Below are positions 16,339 to 25,282 of a stretch of 48,485 nt of DNA, one piece after another (the stretch's first letter is position 1; the number at the start of each line of letters is the position of its first letter). Origin of the DNA: Micromonospora acroterricola (GTDB lineage Bacteria > Actinomycetota > Actinomycetes > Mycobacteriales > Micromonosporaceae). The position numbers and the translations under genes were made by a program. The stretch spans positions 1-48,485 of the forward strand of contig NZ_QGKR01000350.1 of NCBI RefSeq assembly GCF_003172955.1, in the 5' to 3' direction. Under the pieces are notes generated by a model. That model was given only the letters and a program-made list of their open reading frames with translations, searched no databases and had not been told where the DNA came from.

Positions 16339-17328
16339 CTAGAGATGAGCCGGGGTCAGCGCCCGGGCGACGTGGTCGGTGGCCGTGATCGCGCCGTACG
16401 CGACCAGCCGCACGAGGTCGGCGTCGGCCGGGTGGGAGAGCCGCCAGAGAGCGACGTCGCCCGAGCGGATCGCGTTGGGCGCGAACGCCGCGAGAAGCGC
16501 GATCCGGGTTCCGACGCGGTCCGTGCCCGGCAGGTCCCGGATCAGGTCGGCGGCCCACTCCGCGGGCCGGTCCGGGTACCGCCCGTCCTCCCAGCGCACG
16601 GTCGCCGTGACGGTCTGGCGGGCCACGTCGCCCAGCAGGTCTCCGCCTCGCGTGGCCGCGTTGCGCAACGCCGCGTACGCGACGCCGACCGGGCTGTCGC
16701 CGGCCCAGGCCGGCGGCGCCGTGCCGTCGACGTCGAGAAGCGCGAGACTGCGTCCCGGCTTCCTCGGCTCCCGGGCGACCCGCGCGTGGAGGCGACCCCC
16801 GGCCGACCGCACCACGCGCGAGCGCTGCAGGCCGCCGGGCAGCAAATCCGGGTCGAGCAGCGCCGAGACGACCCGGTTGATGAAGTGGAAGGCGAGCAGG
16901 GTGCCCGTGACCTCCGGGCGGTACGGGCTGCTCCAGCCGGCGGCCTTAGGGCTGCGACTGGCCTCGGCCCAGCCGACCAGTTCGGCGTGTCTCGGCTCCG
17001 GTGGCGTGCCGCCCCGGGCGATGGCCTCAGCCAGCTCGTGCTCGCTCAGCGCGTGCAGCAGCATCACGTGGGCGTCGACGCAGAACCGGCAGCGGTTGGC
17101 CCGGGACACCGCCGAGGCGACGACCTCACGGTCCACCCGGGACGCGTCCCCGGCGAGCAGGGCCTCGCGCATCAGCGCCCAGGTCGGTGCGAGCACCTCC
17201 GGCACGGCCGAGACCGCCTGGAAGGTGGGCGCCGGCCCGAGGAACTCGTCCCTCAGCTGCTGGTAGACCTCAGCGGTGCGGCCGGTCGCCGCCTTCGCGG
17301 AGGCGGGGGTGAAGAAGCGGTATGTCAT
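16339..17328 (-). CDS. AhpD/carboxymuconolactone-decarboxylase-like protein
   Basis: Protein of 329 residues. The first half has the AhpD redox core: ASRVDREVVASAVSRANRCRFCVDAHVMLLHAL with Cys80, Cys83 and His87 in the C-x-x-C-x-x-x-H pattern. CMD-family proteins with this motif are thiol peroxidase reductants. The second half (about 170-329) repeats a helical CMD-like fold without the cysteines, so the protein looks like a tandem fusion. The ATG at 17328 is the best start. It is the first gene of an operon with the DUF6220-like protein and the multicopper oxidase, and it is divergent from the histidine-kinase gene. Confidence 0.8.
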   Translation of the reverse strand: MTYRFFTPASAKAATGRTAEVYQQLRDEFLGPAPTFQAVSAVPEVLAPTWALMREALLAGDASRVDREVVASAVSRANRCRFCVDAHVMLLHALSEHELAEAIARGGTPPEPRHAELVGWAEASRSPKAAGWSSPYRPEVTGTLLAFHFINRVVSALLDPDLLPGGLQRSRVVRSAGGRLHARVAREPRKPGRSLALLDVDGTAPPAWAGDSPVGVAYAALRNAATRGGDLLGDVARQTVTATVRWEDGRYPDRPAEWAADLIRDLPGTDRVGTRIALLAAFAPNAIRSGDVALWRLSHPADADLVRLVAYGAITATDHVARALTPAHL

Positions 17329-17460
17329 GGGCTCGATGCTCGTCCCGGCGGCCCGGGAAAGCGTCATGCCGCCGCAGGCACTTGCCCCACCGGCGATACC
17401 GCGCCCGTGGTACGCCTCATCTACCGCGCGCGGGGGACGCTTCCGGAACGACCGCCGTTC

Positions 17461-17472
17461 TACAGTTCGACC
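17461..17472 (+). promoter_or_regulatory. Leaderless -10 box of histidine-kinase gene
   Basis: TACAGT at 17461-17466 ends six bases before the ATG at 17473 and there is no ribosome-binding site, as expected for a leaderless transcript. No clear -35 is visible. Confidence 0.4.
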
Positions 17473-18603
17473 ATGCGCCGCGACCTGCCGTACGCCCTCA
17501 GCGGACTCGCCCTCGGCGTCCTCCTGCTCGGCAACGCCGCGCTCGCGCCGGACGCCGCACCGCTCCGGGCGATCGACGTCGCGCTGGTCCTCGCCATGGC
17601 GGCGGCCCTGGCCGTGTGCCGGCGGTACCCGGTGGTGGCGTTGGGCGTGGTGACCGCCACCATGCTCGCCCTCCACATTCGGGTCCACGCCGGGGTGTCC
17701 GCGGCGTTCGCCGTCCTCGGCGTGGTCTACATCGCCGCCTGGCGCGGGCACCGATCGGTCGCCGCGCTGGCCAGCGTGGTCTTCCTCGGCGGCTTCCTGG
17801 CCCGCGACATCTCGGTCGCGCCCACCGGGCGGCCCGGCCAGCAGATCGTCGAGCGCAGCGCCCTGCTGCTGGGCTGGTTCCTGGCGGCCAACGTCGCCGG
17901 GCTCGTCGCCCGGCAGCGTCGGGCGTACCTGGAACAGGTCGAGCAGCGGGCGGTCCAGGCCGAACGCACCCGGGAGGAGATGGCGTTGCGTCGCGCCGGG
18001 GAGGAACGCCTGCGCATCGCCCGGGACCTGCACGACTCGCTGACCCACAGCATCTCCGTGATCAAGGTGCAGGCGGGCATCGCCGTGCACCTCGCCCGCA
18101 AACAGGGGGAGGAACCGTCCGCCACGCTGCTGGCGATCCAGGAGGCCAGCAGCGCGGCCATGCGGGAACTGCGGGCGACCCTGGACGTCCTGCGCTCACC
18201 CGCCGATGGGGACGCCGTCGGGCTGGCCCGGGTGGGTGAGCTCGCCGAGCGCACCCGGACGGCTGGCGTACCGGTGCAGGTGACCGTCACCGGTCAGCCC
18301 CGCGAGCTGCCCGCCGAGGTCGACCAGGCGGGGTACCGGGTCGTCCAGGAGGCCCTGACCAACGTCGCCCGCCACGCCGGCCCCGCCACCGCGCAGATCC
18401 ACGTCGAGTACGCCCCGGCCCAGCTGACCGTCTCGGTGACCGACGACGGTCAGGCGTCGTCGGCCCGGCCGGTGACGCCGGGCGTGGGCCTGCGCGGCAT
18501 GCGGGAACGGGTCACCGGACTGGGCGGCGCGCTGGACACCGCCGCACGCGACGGTGGCGGGTTCGCCGTACGGGCCAGGTTCCCACTGGACGAACCGGCA
18601 TGA
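17473..18603 (+). CDS. NarL-family sensor histidine kinase
   Basis: Protein of 376 residues. About four or five N-terminal membrane helices (to residue ~147) and a coiled-coil linker precede the HisKA_3 box LRIARDLHDSLTHSISVIKVQAG, with phosphoacceptor His187. The ATPase part has NVARHAG (N box), VTDDGQ and GVGLRGMRERV (G boxes). There is no separate periplasmic sensor domain, so it probably senses within the membrane. It is followed 76 bp later by its response regulator. It is divergent from the AhpD-DUF6220-MCO operon, which is the obvious candidate target, by position only. The start is taken as leaderless because a -10-like box lies six bases upstream. Confidence 0.88.
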   Translation: MRRDLPYALSGLALGVLLLGNAALAPDAAPLRAIDVALVLAMAAALAVCRRYPVVALGVVTATMLALHIRVHAGVSAAFAVLGVVYIAAWRGHRSVAALASVVFLGGFLARDISVAPTGRPGQQIVERSALLLGWFLAANVAGLVARQRRAYLEQVEQRAVQAERTREEMALRRAGEERLRIARDLHDSLTHSISVIKVQAGIAVHLARKQGEEPSATLLAIQEASSAAMRELRATLDVLRSPADGDAVGLARVGELAERTRTAGVPVQVTVTGQPRELPAEVDQAGYRVVQEALTNVARHAGPATAQIHVEYAPAQLTVSVTDDGQASSARPVTPGVGLRGMRERVTGLGGALDTAARDGGGFAVRARFPLDEPA

Positions 18604-18679
18604 GCGAGCGCTCGCGCGAGGTCCGAGCTGCTCGGTCCGCCACGGATCGTGCCGGTTCCGACCCGAGGGAGAGGCGGGC

Positions 18680-19342
18680 ATGATCCGGGTCCTGCTCGCC
18701 GACGACCAGGCTCTGATGCGGGCCGGATTCCGGGCACTGCTCGACGCCGAGGACGACCTGGAGGTCGTGGGCGAGGCCACCGACGGCGCCTCCGCCGTCC
18801 ACCTGTCGCGACGCCTGCGGCCGGACGTCGTGCTGATGGACGTGCAGATGCCGGGACTCGACGGCATCGAAGCCACCCGGCGCATCGCCGCCGATCCCGA
18901 CCTCGCCGCGGTCCGCGTCCTCATCCTGACCAACTACGGGCTGGACTCCTACGTCTTCGCCACACTCCGCGCCGGCGCCAGCGGGTTCCTCCTCAAGGAC
19001 GCCGACCCCGCCGACCTGCTACAGGCCGTCGCTGTCGTGGCCCGCGGCGACGCGCTGCTCGCCCCGGTGGTCACGCGGACGCTCATCAGCGAGTTCGTCG
19101 CCGGCCCGCCGCGGGCCGACCCCGCCGCCGGGCGCCACGTGCTGACCGCCCGCGAACAGGAGATGGTCGAGCTCGTCGCCCGAGGGCTGAGCAACGACGA
19201 GATCGCCGAACGGATGGTGATCAGTCCGTTGACCGCCAAGACACACGTCAACCGGGCGATGACCAAGCTGCACTGCCGCGACCGTGCCCAGCTGGTCGTG
19301 TGGGCGTACGAGTCGGGGCTGATCACGCCGCGTCGCCGGTGA
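18680..19342 (+). CDS. NarL/LuxR-type response regulator
   Basis: Protein of 220 residues. The receiver domain starts MIRVLLADDQALMRAGFRALL, with phosphoacceptor Asp54 in VVLMDVQMPGLDG and the conserved Lys in GFLLKDADP. The C-terminal LuxR helix-turn-helix reads LTAREQEMVELVARGLSNDEIAERMVISPLTAKTHVNRAMTKL. GGGAGAGG upstream of the ATG supports the start. It forms a two-component system with the kinase gene just upstream. Confidence 0.92.
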   Translation: MIRVLLADDQALMRAGFRALLDAEDDLEVVGEATDGASAVHLSRRLRPDVVLMDVQMPGLDGIEATRRIAADPDLAAVRVLILTNYGLDSYVFATLRAGASGFLLKDADPADLLQAVAVVARGDALLAPVVTRTLISEFVAGPPRADPAAGRHVLTAREQEMVELVARGLSNDEIAERMVISPLTAKTHVNRAMTKLHCRDRAQLVVWAYESGLITPRRR

Positions 19343-19368
19343 CACCCGGTCGCGCTGGTAGGCGACGG

Positions 19369-19818
19369 TCAGGAGACCGCGGCCCTCACCAGCTCGACGA
19401 CCTTCTTCTCCACCGCGGGGCTCCACTTCTGGAGCGCGTACGCCACCGGCCACAGGTCCCCGTCGTCGAGGTTGGCCGTGTCCTGGAAACCCAGGGTCGA
19501 GTACCGGTAGTTGAACTTCGCCGAGTCCTGGAAGAAGACGACGATCTTGCCGGCCTCGTTCGCGTAGGCGGGCATCCCGTACCAGGTCTTCGGCGACAAC
19601 TGCGGGGCCGCGGCGGTCACCGTCATGTGCACGCGCTCGGCGAGCGCACGATCCTCCGGCGCCATCTGCTCGATCCGGTCCAGGACCGCCTGCAGCCCGT
19701 CGGCCTTCTTCGCGCCGCTCCTGCCCTCGGCGCGCAGCTCGGCGGCGCGTTCCTTCATCGCGGCACGCTCCTCGGCGGTGAAGCCGTCGGACACGGTGGT
19801 CGAGTTCTTCGCGGACAT
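19369..19818 (-). CDS. DUF1801/YdhG-like protein
   Basis: Protein of 149 residues. The core LDRIEQMAPEDRALAERVHMTVTAAAPQLSPKTWYGMPAYANEAGKIVVFFQDSAKFNYRYSTLGF is typical of the DUF1801/YdhG fold, related to frataxin-like iron chaperones by structure. The N-terminal 45 residues are charged and helical (FTAEERAAMKERAAELRAEGRSGAKKADG). GGGGAG upstream supports the ATG at 19818. It converges on the response-regulator gene with a 26 bp gap. The biochemical role of the family is unclear. Confidence 0.75.
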   Translation of the reverse strand: MSAKNSTTVSDGFTAEERAAMKERAAELRAEGRSGAKKADGLQAVLDRIEQMAPEDRALAERVHMTVTAAAPQLSPKTWYGMPAYANEAGKIVVFFQDSAKFNYRYSTLGFQDTANLDDGDLWPVAYALQKWSPAVEKKVVELVRAAVS

Positions 19819-19839
19819 CTGCGGGCTCCCCTTCGCCGT

Positions 19840-20853
19840 TCACGGCCCGGCGTGATGCCGGCTACCTGGGGAAAGGCTAGGCGCGACGCCCAGCCGGGCG
19901 CTTCTTGATTCCTGATCGGATCGCGGGCCGGACGGTCGGACCTGCAGGACGGCGACGGAGGACAGCACCAGCACCCCACCGGCGAGTTGGACAGCGCTCA
20001 GGGACTCGCCCAGGGTGAGCGCGGCGAGCGCCGTGGTCACCACGGGTTCGAAGGTCGACAGGATGGCGGCGGTCGACGGGCCGGTCCGCTTCAGCCCGGC
20101 GAAGAAGGCGAGCATCGCCACGACGGTGGAGACCACGGCGATGCAGGCCAGCCAGAACCATCCCGGCAGCGCGAAGTCGAGCTCGACCCCGCCGGTGACC
20201 AGGGCGCGTACGCCGAGGGTGCCGGCGGCGCCGGTCATCACCAGCGTGGACAGCACCACCGGCGGCAGCCGGTGCACGACGGTGTCGGCGACGAGGATGT
20301 AGACCGTGTAGGTGATCGCGGCGCCGAAGGCCAGCAACGCCCCGAGCGGGTGGAAGCTCACACCGCCGGCACCGAGCAGGACCAGCAACGTTCCGGCCGA
20401 CGCCGTCACCAGCGCGGCGGACCGTCCCGGGGTCAGCCGGTCCCGCCCGAGCACCACCGCCGCCACGGTGACCAGGACGGGGTAGGTGTAGAGCATCAGG
20501 GACAACAGCGAGGCATCCATCAGCTCCAGCGCCGAGAAGAACAGGCTTGCCTGCGCGGCGTACCCGACGGCACCCAGCCCGATGGCGGTGGCCAGCAACC
20601 GGACGCGCCCTCCGGCTGGCTGGCCGGCCGGTTCGTGCTGGTGTGAACGTGGTTCTGCTCGGCGCAGGCGCGGCCGCACGAGCAGGACCGTCCCCAGCAG
20701 CACGGCGGCCAGGCTGAAGCGCACCAACAGCAGCGCTCCGGGGGAGACTCCCGCGTCGTAGGCAAGCTTGCCGAAGATCGCCATGGCGCCGAAGCCGGCC
20801 GCGGAGACGAGACACAACCCGGGACCCATGCCACTGAGGATCAGCCACCGCAC
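19840..20853 (-). CDS. EamA/DMT-family transporter
   Basis: Protein of up to 337 residues with about ten membrane helices in two EamA repeats (GLCLVSAAGFGAMAIFGKLAYDAGVSPGALLLVRFSLAAVLLG and the second from PLGALLAFGAAITYTVYILVAD through ILSTFEPVVTTALAALTLGESLSAVQLAGGVLVL). The second-repeat motif STFEPVVT...LGE is diagnostic. It probably exports a metabolite or amino acid. The start is either the GTG at 20853 or the ATG at 20829; neither has a clear ribosome site. It is divergent from a LysR-type gene that likely controls it. The C-terminal tail is basic and polar. Confidence 0.85.
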   Translation of the reverse strand: MRWLILSGMGPGLCLVSAAGFGAMAIFGKLAYDAGVSPGALLLVRFSLAAVLLGTVLLVRPRLRRAEPRSHQHEPAGQPAGGRVRLLATAIGLGAVGYAAQASLFFSALELMDASLLSLMLYTYPVLVTVAAVVLGRDRLTPGRSAALVTASAGTLLVLLGAGGVSFHPLGALLAFGAAITYTVYILVADTVVHRLPPVVLSTLVMTGAAGTLGVRALVTGGVELDFALPGWFWLACIAVVSTVVAMLAFFAGLKRTGPSTAAILSTFEPVVTTALAALTLGESLSAVQLAGGVLVLSSVAVLQVRPSGPRSDQESRSARLGVAPSLSPGSRHHAGP

Positions 20854-20868
20854 CCATCAGGTCTAGCG

Positions 20869-20896
20869 ATGATTCGTGGAGGTGACTCATTAGGAT
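20869..20896. promoter_or_regulatory. LysR-type dyad and leaderless lysR -10
   Basis: ATGATT (20869-20874) and ACTCAT (20885-20890) form an interrupted dyad with one mismatch. TAGGAT (20891-20896) is a -10-like box ending six bases before the LysR ATG at 20903. The dyad therefore sits immediately upstream of the -10, a position expected for autorepression, in the gap shared with the transporter gene. Confidence 0.45.
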
Positions 20897-20902
20897 CACC
20901 AC

Positions 20903-21823
20903 ATGGTCGCGGTGGATCTTCGACGCCTGCGTTTCCTCCGGGAGTTCGAGGAGCGGGGCACCCTCGCCGCGGTCGCCGCGGCCCTGGGTTACAGCCCGTC
21001 CGCGGTCTCGCAACAGCTGGCCCTCCTGGAGGAGATCGGCGCCCGCTTGTTCGAGAAGGCCGGGCGGGGGGTGCGCCTGACCGACGCCGGGCAACTGCTG
21101 GCACGGCATGCGCGCGTGCTGCTGTCGGCCGCCGAGGCCGCGGAGGCCGACCTGGCGGCCCTGAGCGGTGACGTCCGGGGCACCGTCCGGGCCGGCGGCC
21201 TACAGTCGGCGGCTCGCCGCCTGCTGGTACCGGCCGTGGCCCGGATGATGGCCGACCATCCACAGGTCCGCGTGGAGCTGTCCGAGCTCGAGCTGGAGCA
21301 GGCGCTACCGGGCCTGCGGTTGGGCGCGGTCGACCTGGTGATCGGTGACGAGTACGACGGTCACCCGCGGCCTCGCCCGGCCGGGCTGCGCTTCACCGTC
21401 CTGCTCGAAGAGCCCCTGAAGGTGGTGTTGCCGGCGGCGCATCCGCTCGCCCAGCCGGGAGGACCGGTCGCGGTCGCCATGCTGCGGTCCGACGTCTGGA
21501 CCGCCTCCGCGGAAGGCACCGGCCACCACGCCATGGTCGTCGGCACCTGCCGAGCCCTCGGCGGGTACGAGCCCGACCTGCGCCATCGTTCCAGCGACGC
21601 CGACGTTCAGCTCGAACTCGTCCGCGGCGCGGCAGCCGTCGCGCTGATGCCGGTGCTGACCCTTCCGGCCGACGACGCGGCTCTCGCCATCCGTGACGTC
21701 GCCGAAGCCGCCATCAAGCGCCGGCTGGTCGTCGTCACCCGAGACACCCCGTCGACGCCCGCGTTGACCGCCTTCCTGACGGCCGTGACGGACCAGGCGC
21801 ACCAGCTCGACCTGGCCGGGTAG
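20903..21823 (+). CDS. LysR-type transcriptional regulator
   Basis: Protein of 306 residues. The N-terminal winged helix (VDLRRLRFLREFEERGTLAAVAAALGYSPSAVSQQLALLEEIGARLFEKAGRGVRLTDAGQLL) is canonical. The periplasmic-binding-like effector domain follows (about 90-300). It belongs to the actinobacterial subgroup usually found divergent from EamA or MFS transporters. The start ATG lacks a ribosome site but follows a -10-like box by six bases, so the message is probably leaderless. The adjacent transporter is the likely target. Confidence 0.92.
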   Translation: MVAVDLRRLRFLREFEERGTLAAVAAALGYSPSAVSQQLALLEEIGARLFEKAGRGVRLTDAGQLLARHARVLLSAAEAAEADLAALSGDVRGTVRAGGLQSAARRLLVPAVARMMADHPQVRVELSELELEQALPGLRLGAVDLVIGDEYDGHPRPRPAGLRFTVLLEEPLKVVLPAAHPLAQPGGPVAVAMLRSDVWTASAEGTGHHAMVVGTCRALGGYEPDLRHRSSDADVQLELVRGAAAVALMPVLTLPADDAALAIRDVAEAAIKRRLVVVTRDTPSTPALTAFLTAVTDQAHQLDLAG

Positions 21824-21858
21824 GGCCGGGGTGCCGAGACGCCTCTGGAACGCGCCAC

Positions 21859-21897
21859 GAGGCGGGCGTACCGGAGCACCCGGCCAGCCCGCCTCGA
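21859..21897. terminator. Hairpin between convergent lysR and arsR genes
   Basis: CGAGGCGGGC (21859-21868) pairs perfectly with GCCCGCCTCG (21888-21897) around a 19-base loop. The larger loop contains further pairing. It is placed to end both convergent transcripts. Confidence 0.5.
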
Positions 21898-21919
21898 CGG
21901 CGCGGCTTCGACGTGCCGT

Positions 21920-22291
21920 TCAGCGGGCCTTCTTCGTCGCCCGCTTCCGGGGTGGCGTCAGCAGGTCGGCGATCGTGGCGATCGCGGACGGCACCAGGCG
22001 GTAGTACGCCCAGACGCCGCGCTTCTCGCGCTCGAGCAGACCTGCCTCGGTGAGGATCCGAAGGTGATGACTCACGGTCGGCTGGGAGAGGTTGAGCGGC
22101 GCCGTGAGGTCCGTGACGGACGCCTCGCCCTCGGGGGAGGACTGGATCAGGCTGAGCAGTCGCAGCCGGGCCGGGTCGGCGAACGCCTTCAGCACCCCCG
22201 CGAGCCGCTCGGCATCGGCACGCTTGATCGGCTCGCCGGCGAGCGGCGAGATGGCAGGCATCGTTGTTTTCGCAGTTACCACGTCTTTCAT
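21920..22291 (-). CDS. ArsR-family transcriptional regulator
   Basis: Protein of about 123 residues. The winged helix reads ADAERLAGVLKAFADPARLRLLSLIQSSPEGEASVTDLTAPLNLSQPTVSHHLRILTEAGLLEREKRGVWAYYRLV. The tail is basic (PPRKRATKKAR). It lacks the Cys motif of metal-sensing members and has only one His pair in helix 4, so the ligand may be non-metal. The start is uncertain: ATG at 22291 (chosen), ATG at 22261 or GTG at 22336. It lies downstream of, and on the same strand as, the F420-reductase-like gene. Confidence 0.82.
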   Translation of the reverse strand: MKDVVTAKTTMPAISPLAGEPIKRADAERLAGVLKAFADPARLRLLSLIQSSPEGEASVTDLTAPLNLSQPTVSHHLRILTEAGLLEREKRGVWAYYRLVPSAIATIADLLTPPRKRATKKAR

Positions 22292-22389
22292 CGTTCCATC
22301 AACGGCATCGACAGGCGGGTGGAATGGGACCAACACCTCATTGGCGACCGCCAGGCTGGTAGGTCCCGCTCCATCGCGACACCCACCAG

Positions 22390-23106
22390 TTACGCCGCCT
22401 CGTCCGATGTGGCGGCGCGCGCCGACGCGATGGTCCGTCCCCGCTCCGACTCCCAGAAGCGGTCGAGCATGACGCGCACCTCGTCGGCGCTCACGTTCGC
22501 GCCGAACAGCTCGCTGCCCGGTTCCAGCCGTACGCCCTCGGCGAGGGGGCCGGCGACGACCGGGTCGAAGCCGAGCGCGTCGACGAGGGAGGTGACCCCG
22601 GCGAGATCGCCCGGGTCGTCGCCAGCGACCGCGATCGCCTTGCGGCCGGCTGTTCCCGCCGGCCGCGCCTCCTCCTCGAGATCGTGGTATCCCATGTGGT
22701 TGAACGCCTTGACGACACGGGCGTCGGACAGGAAGGTCTGGACGATCTCGCTCGACGAGGTGCGCGGGTTAGTGAGGTCGTCGCGGATGCCGTCGACCTC
22801 CCACCAGTAGTTCATCGCGTCGATCACGAGCTTGCCGCGCAGGGCCTCGGCGGGAACGCTGCGGTACTTGCCCAGCGGGAGAGCGAGGATGACGATGTCG
22901 GCGGCGGCCGCGGCGTCGACCGCGGTGGTGGCGACCGCTCCGGGTGTGAGCACCTCGACGGTGAGAGCGATCTTCGCCGGGTCGCCGGAGCCGGCGACGA
23001 GCACCCGGTAGCCGGCGGCGACGGCCAGCCGGGCGAGCACCGTGCCCACCTTCCCGGCGCCGAGGACAGCGAGGGTCTGTGGCCTGTTGCGGCCGTTGCC
23101 GTTCAT
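22390..23106 (-). CDS. NADPH:F420 oxidoreductase-like dinucleotide-binding protein
   Basis: Protein of 238 residues with an N-terminal Rossmann fold: [29 protein letters not shown] carries the G-x-G-x-x-G motif. [22 protein letters not shown] and [21 protein letters not shown] match the COG2085 family (F420-dependent NADP reductase and relatives). GGAAGG six bases before the ATG at 23106 fixes the start. Its placement directly after two LLM-type oxidoreductase genes suggests it recycles reduced cofactor for them, which is inference. Family assignment is good; F420 use itself is not proven by sequence. Confidence 0.8.
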   Translation of the reverse strand: MNGNGRNRPQTLAVLGAGKVGTVLARLAVAAGYRVLVAGSGDPAKIALTVEVLTPGAVATTAVDAAAAADIVILALPLGKYRSVPAEALRGKLVIDAMNYWWEVDGIRDDLTNPRTSSSEIVQTFLSDARVVKAFNHMGYHDLEEEARPAGTAGRKAIAVAGDDPGDLAGVTSLVDALGFDPVVAGPLAEGVRLEPGSELFGANVSADEVRVMLDRFWESERGRTIASARAATSDEAA

Positions 23107-23152
23107 GTCTTCCTTCCGGGGTGCCGATGCGGCGTTCGTGGGGGAGGAGGGG

Positions 23153-24184
23153 TCAGCTGGCCAGGATGTCACGGACCATGGGGATCACCTTGGTGCCGTA
23201 CAGCTCCACCGCCCGCATCCGGGCACTGACCGGCTGCGCTCCCGCCGTGTAGATGAGATCGAAGCGGCCGACGCCGACGCTGCGGATCGCCCGGGCGATG
23301 CGGCGGGCCACGGTCTCCGGTGAGCCGATGTAGAGGGAACCGTGGTCCACCTCGGCGTCGAACTCCTGGCGACGGATCGGCGGCCAGCCCCGCAGCCCGC
23401 CGATCCGGTCCCGCATGACCCGGTAGTGCGGCCAGTACACCTCCTTCGCCTCCTCGTCGGTGTCGGCGACGAAGCCGGGGGAGTGCATCCCGACCGGGTG
23501 CGCGGTCGTGCCGAGCTGCTCGGCCGCCCGCCGGTAGAGGTCGATGTAGGGCGCGAAGCGCTCGGGAGACCCGCCGATGATGGCGAGCATGAGCGGGAGG
23601 CCGTACCGGGCCGTGCGCACGACCGACTGCGGCGAGCCGCCGACGCCCACCCAGGTGGTGAGACGTCCCGACTCCGTCTTCGGGAAGACGTCCGCGTTCT
23701 CCAGCGGAGCGCGCTTCGTGCCGCTCCAGGTGACCGGCTGCTCGTCCAGCAGCTTCACGAACAGTTCGATCTTCTCCTCGAACAGCACGTCGTAGTCCCG
23801 CAGGTCGTAGCCGAACAGGGGAAACGACTCGGTGAACGAGCCGCGACCGAGGATGACCTCGGCCCGGCCGTGCGACAGCGCGTCGACGGTCGCGAAGCGC
23901 TGGAACACCCGGACCGGGTCGTCCGAGCTCAGCACGGTCACCCCGGAGGCGAGCCGGATCCGCGACGTGCGGGTGGCGATACCCGCCAGCACGGTCTCCG
24001 GCGTCGAGACCGAATATTCGGGCCGGTGGTGCTCGCCGAGGGCGATGACGTCGACGCCGAGCTGGTCGGCCAGCACCGCCTCGTCGACGACCTGTCGGAT
24101 GGCAGCCGCGTAGGAGATGGGCTTGCCGGCGTCGTCCTCCGGTACGTCGCCGAAGGTGTCGAGGCCGAACTCGAGGTCAGACAT
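23153..24184 (-). CDS. LLM-class flavin/F420-dependent oxidoreductase
   Basis: Protein of 343 residues with a luciferase-like TIM barrel. Typical stretches are [85 protein letters not shown] and [29 protein letters not shown]. The family uses FMN or F420. It overlaps its upstream paralogue by eight bases, so the two are translationally coupled. Start ATG has AAGGAG upstream. The substrate is unknown. Confidence 0.88.
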   Translation of the reverse strand: MSDLEFGLDTFGDVPEDDAGKPISYAAAIRQVVDEAVLADQLGVDVIALGEHHRPEYSVSTPETVLAGIATRTSRIRLASGVTVLSSDDPVRVFQRFATVDALSHGRAEVILGRGSFTESFPLFGYDLRDYDVLFEEKIELFVKLLDEQPVTWSGTKRAPLENADVFPKTESGRLTTWVGVGGSPQSVVRTARYGLPLMLAIIGGSPERFAPYIDLYRRAAEQLGTTAHPVGMHSPGFVADTDEEAKEVYWPHYRVMRDRIGGLRGWPPIRRQEFDAEVDHGSLYIGSPETVARRIARAIRSVGVGRFDLIYTAGAQPVSARMRAVELYGTKVIPMVRDILAS

Positions 24185-25226
24185 GGGTGGGCTCCTTCGC
24201 CAACAGCTCCCGGACCCGCGGCGCGACCTCGCTGCCCAGCAGCTCGATGGTGCGTGCGCGTGCCTCGCGGGGCAGGTGCATGATGTCGTATTTGAGGTCG
24301 AAGCGGCTCAGCCGCAGATCGCGGGCGACCGTCGCGATCTTCCGCGCGACCGTCTCCGGCGAACCGACGAACAGCGCCCCGTGGTCGATCTCGGCCTCGT
24401 AGCGCGCGCGGTCCGGCTTGTAGAAGCCGCGCTCCTCGGCGAGCGCCGCCACGACCGGCTGCCAGTACCGCCACCACGTCTCCACCGCCTCCTCGTCGGT
24501 GTCCGCGACGAGGCCCAGCGAGTGTTGCCCGATCGGCTGGACAGTATGCCCGGCCTGTTCGAGCGCCCGGAGATAGAGATCGACGTGACCGGCGAACCGC
24601 TGCGGGCGCCCGCCGATGATCGCCATCATGAGCGGAAGTCCGTAGCGCGCCGCGCGGAGCACGGAGTTCGGGCTCCCGCCGACGCCGATCCACGTCGGGA
24701 TACCGCCGGTCCGCATTCGCGGGTGCAGCCGCTGCGCGACCAGCGGGCTGCGGACGGTACCGGACCAGGTGACCGGTTCGTCCCGTTGGAGCCGTACGAA
24801 GAGGTCGAGCTTTTCCTCGAACAGCCGCTCGTAGTCCGCCAGGTCGTAGCCGAACAGCGGAAACGACTCGGTCGCGGACGCGCGCCCGAGAACGATCTGG
24901 GCGCGGCCGTTCGACACGGCGTCGAGGGTGGAGAACTCGTGGTAGAGCCGTACCGGATCGTTCGTGCTGAGCACCGTGACCGAGGTGCCGAGGCGGATCC
25001 GGTCGGTCGCCGTCGCGATCGCCGCGAGCAGCACCGGCGTCGCCGAGTCGTTGTGGCCCTCCCGGTAGTGCTCACCGAGGCTGAACACGTCGAGCCCGAC
25101 CGACTCCGCGAGCCGTGCCTCGTCGACGAGCAGCCGCACCGTCTCGGCGTCGCTCAGGACCCGGCCGCCGTCGGTGGCCACCTCCCCGAACGAGTCGAGC
25201 CCCAGTTCGAAACGTTGTGCTGTCAC
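24177..25226 (-). CDS. LLM-class flavin/F420-dependent oxidoreductase (paralogue)
   Basis: Protein of 349 residues and clear paralogue of the gene that follows it: the same segments appear as [85 protein letters not shown] and [29 protein letters not shown]. The GTG start at 25226 has GAGGAGG upstream. It is the first gene of the cluster and is divergent from the MarR gene across two palindromic operators. An adjacent duplicated pair suggests either two subunits of one enzyme or two successive substrates. Confidence 0.88.
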   Translation of the reverse strand: MTAQRFELGLDSFGEVATDGGRVLSDAETVRLLVDEARLAESVGLDVFSLGEHYREGHNDSATPVLLAAIATATDRIRLGTSVTVLSTNDPVRLYHEFSTLDAVSNGRAQIVLGRASATESFPLFGYDLADYERLFEEKLDLFVRLQRDEPVTWSGTVRSPLVAQRLHPRMRTGGIPTWIGVGGSPNSVLRAARYGLPLMMAIIGGRPQRFAGHVDLYLRALEQAGHTVQPIGQHSLGLVADTDEEAVETWWRYWQPVVAALAEERGFYKPDRARYEAEIDHGALFVGSPETVARKIATVARDLRLSRFDLKYDIMHLPREARARTIELLGSEVAPRVRELLAKEPTHV

Positions 25227-25282
25227 CGTCTCCTCCTCAGGTGCTCCCCGTCGGCACCAGTGGTGCGGGCCGGCCGGAGCGG

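Noticed and set aside
15973..17472. In-frame upstream extension of the histidine kinase
   Set aside because: It would run antisense through the AhpD-like gene and is low complexity; the kinase's membrane helices begin at 17473.
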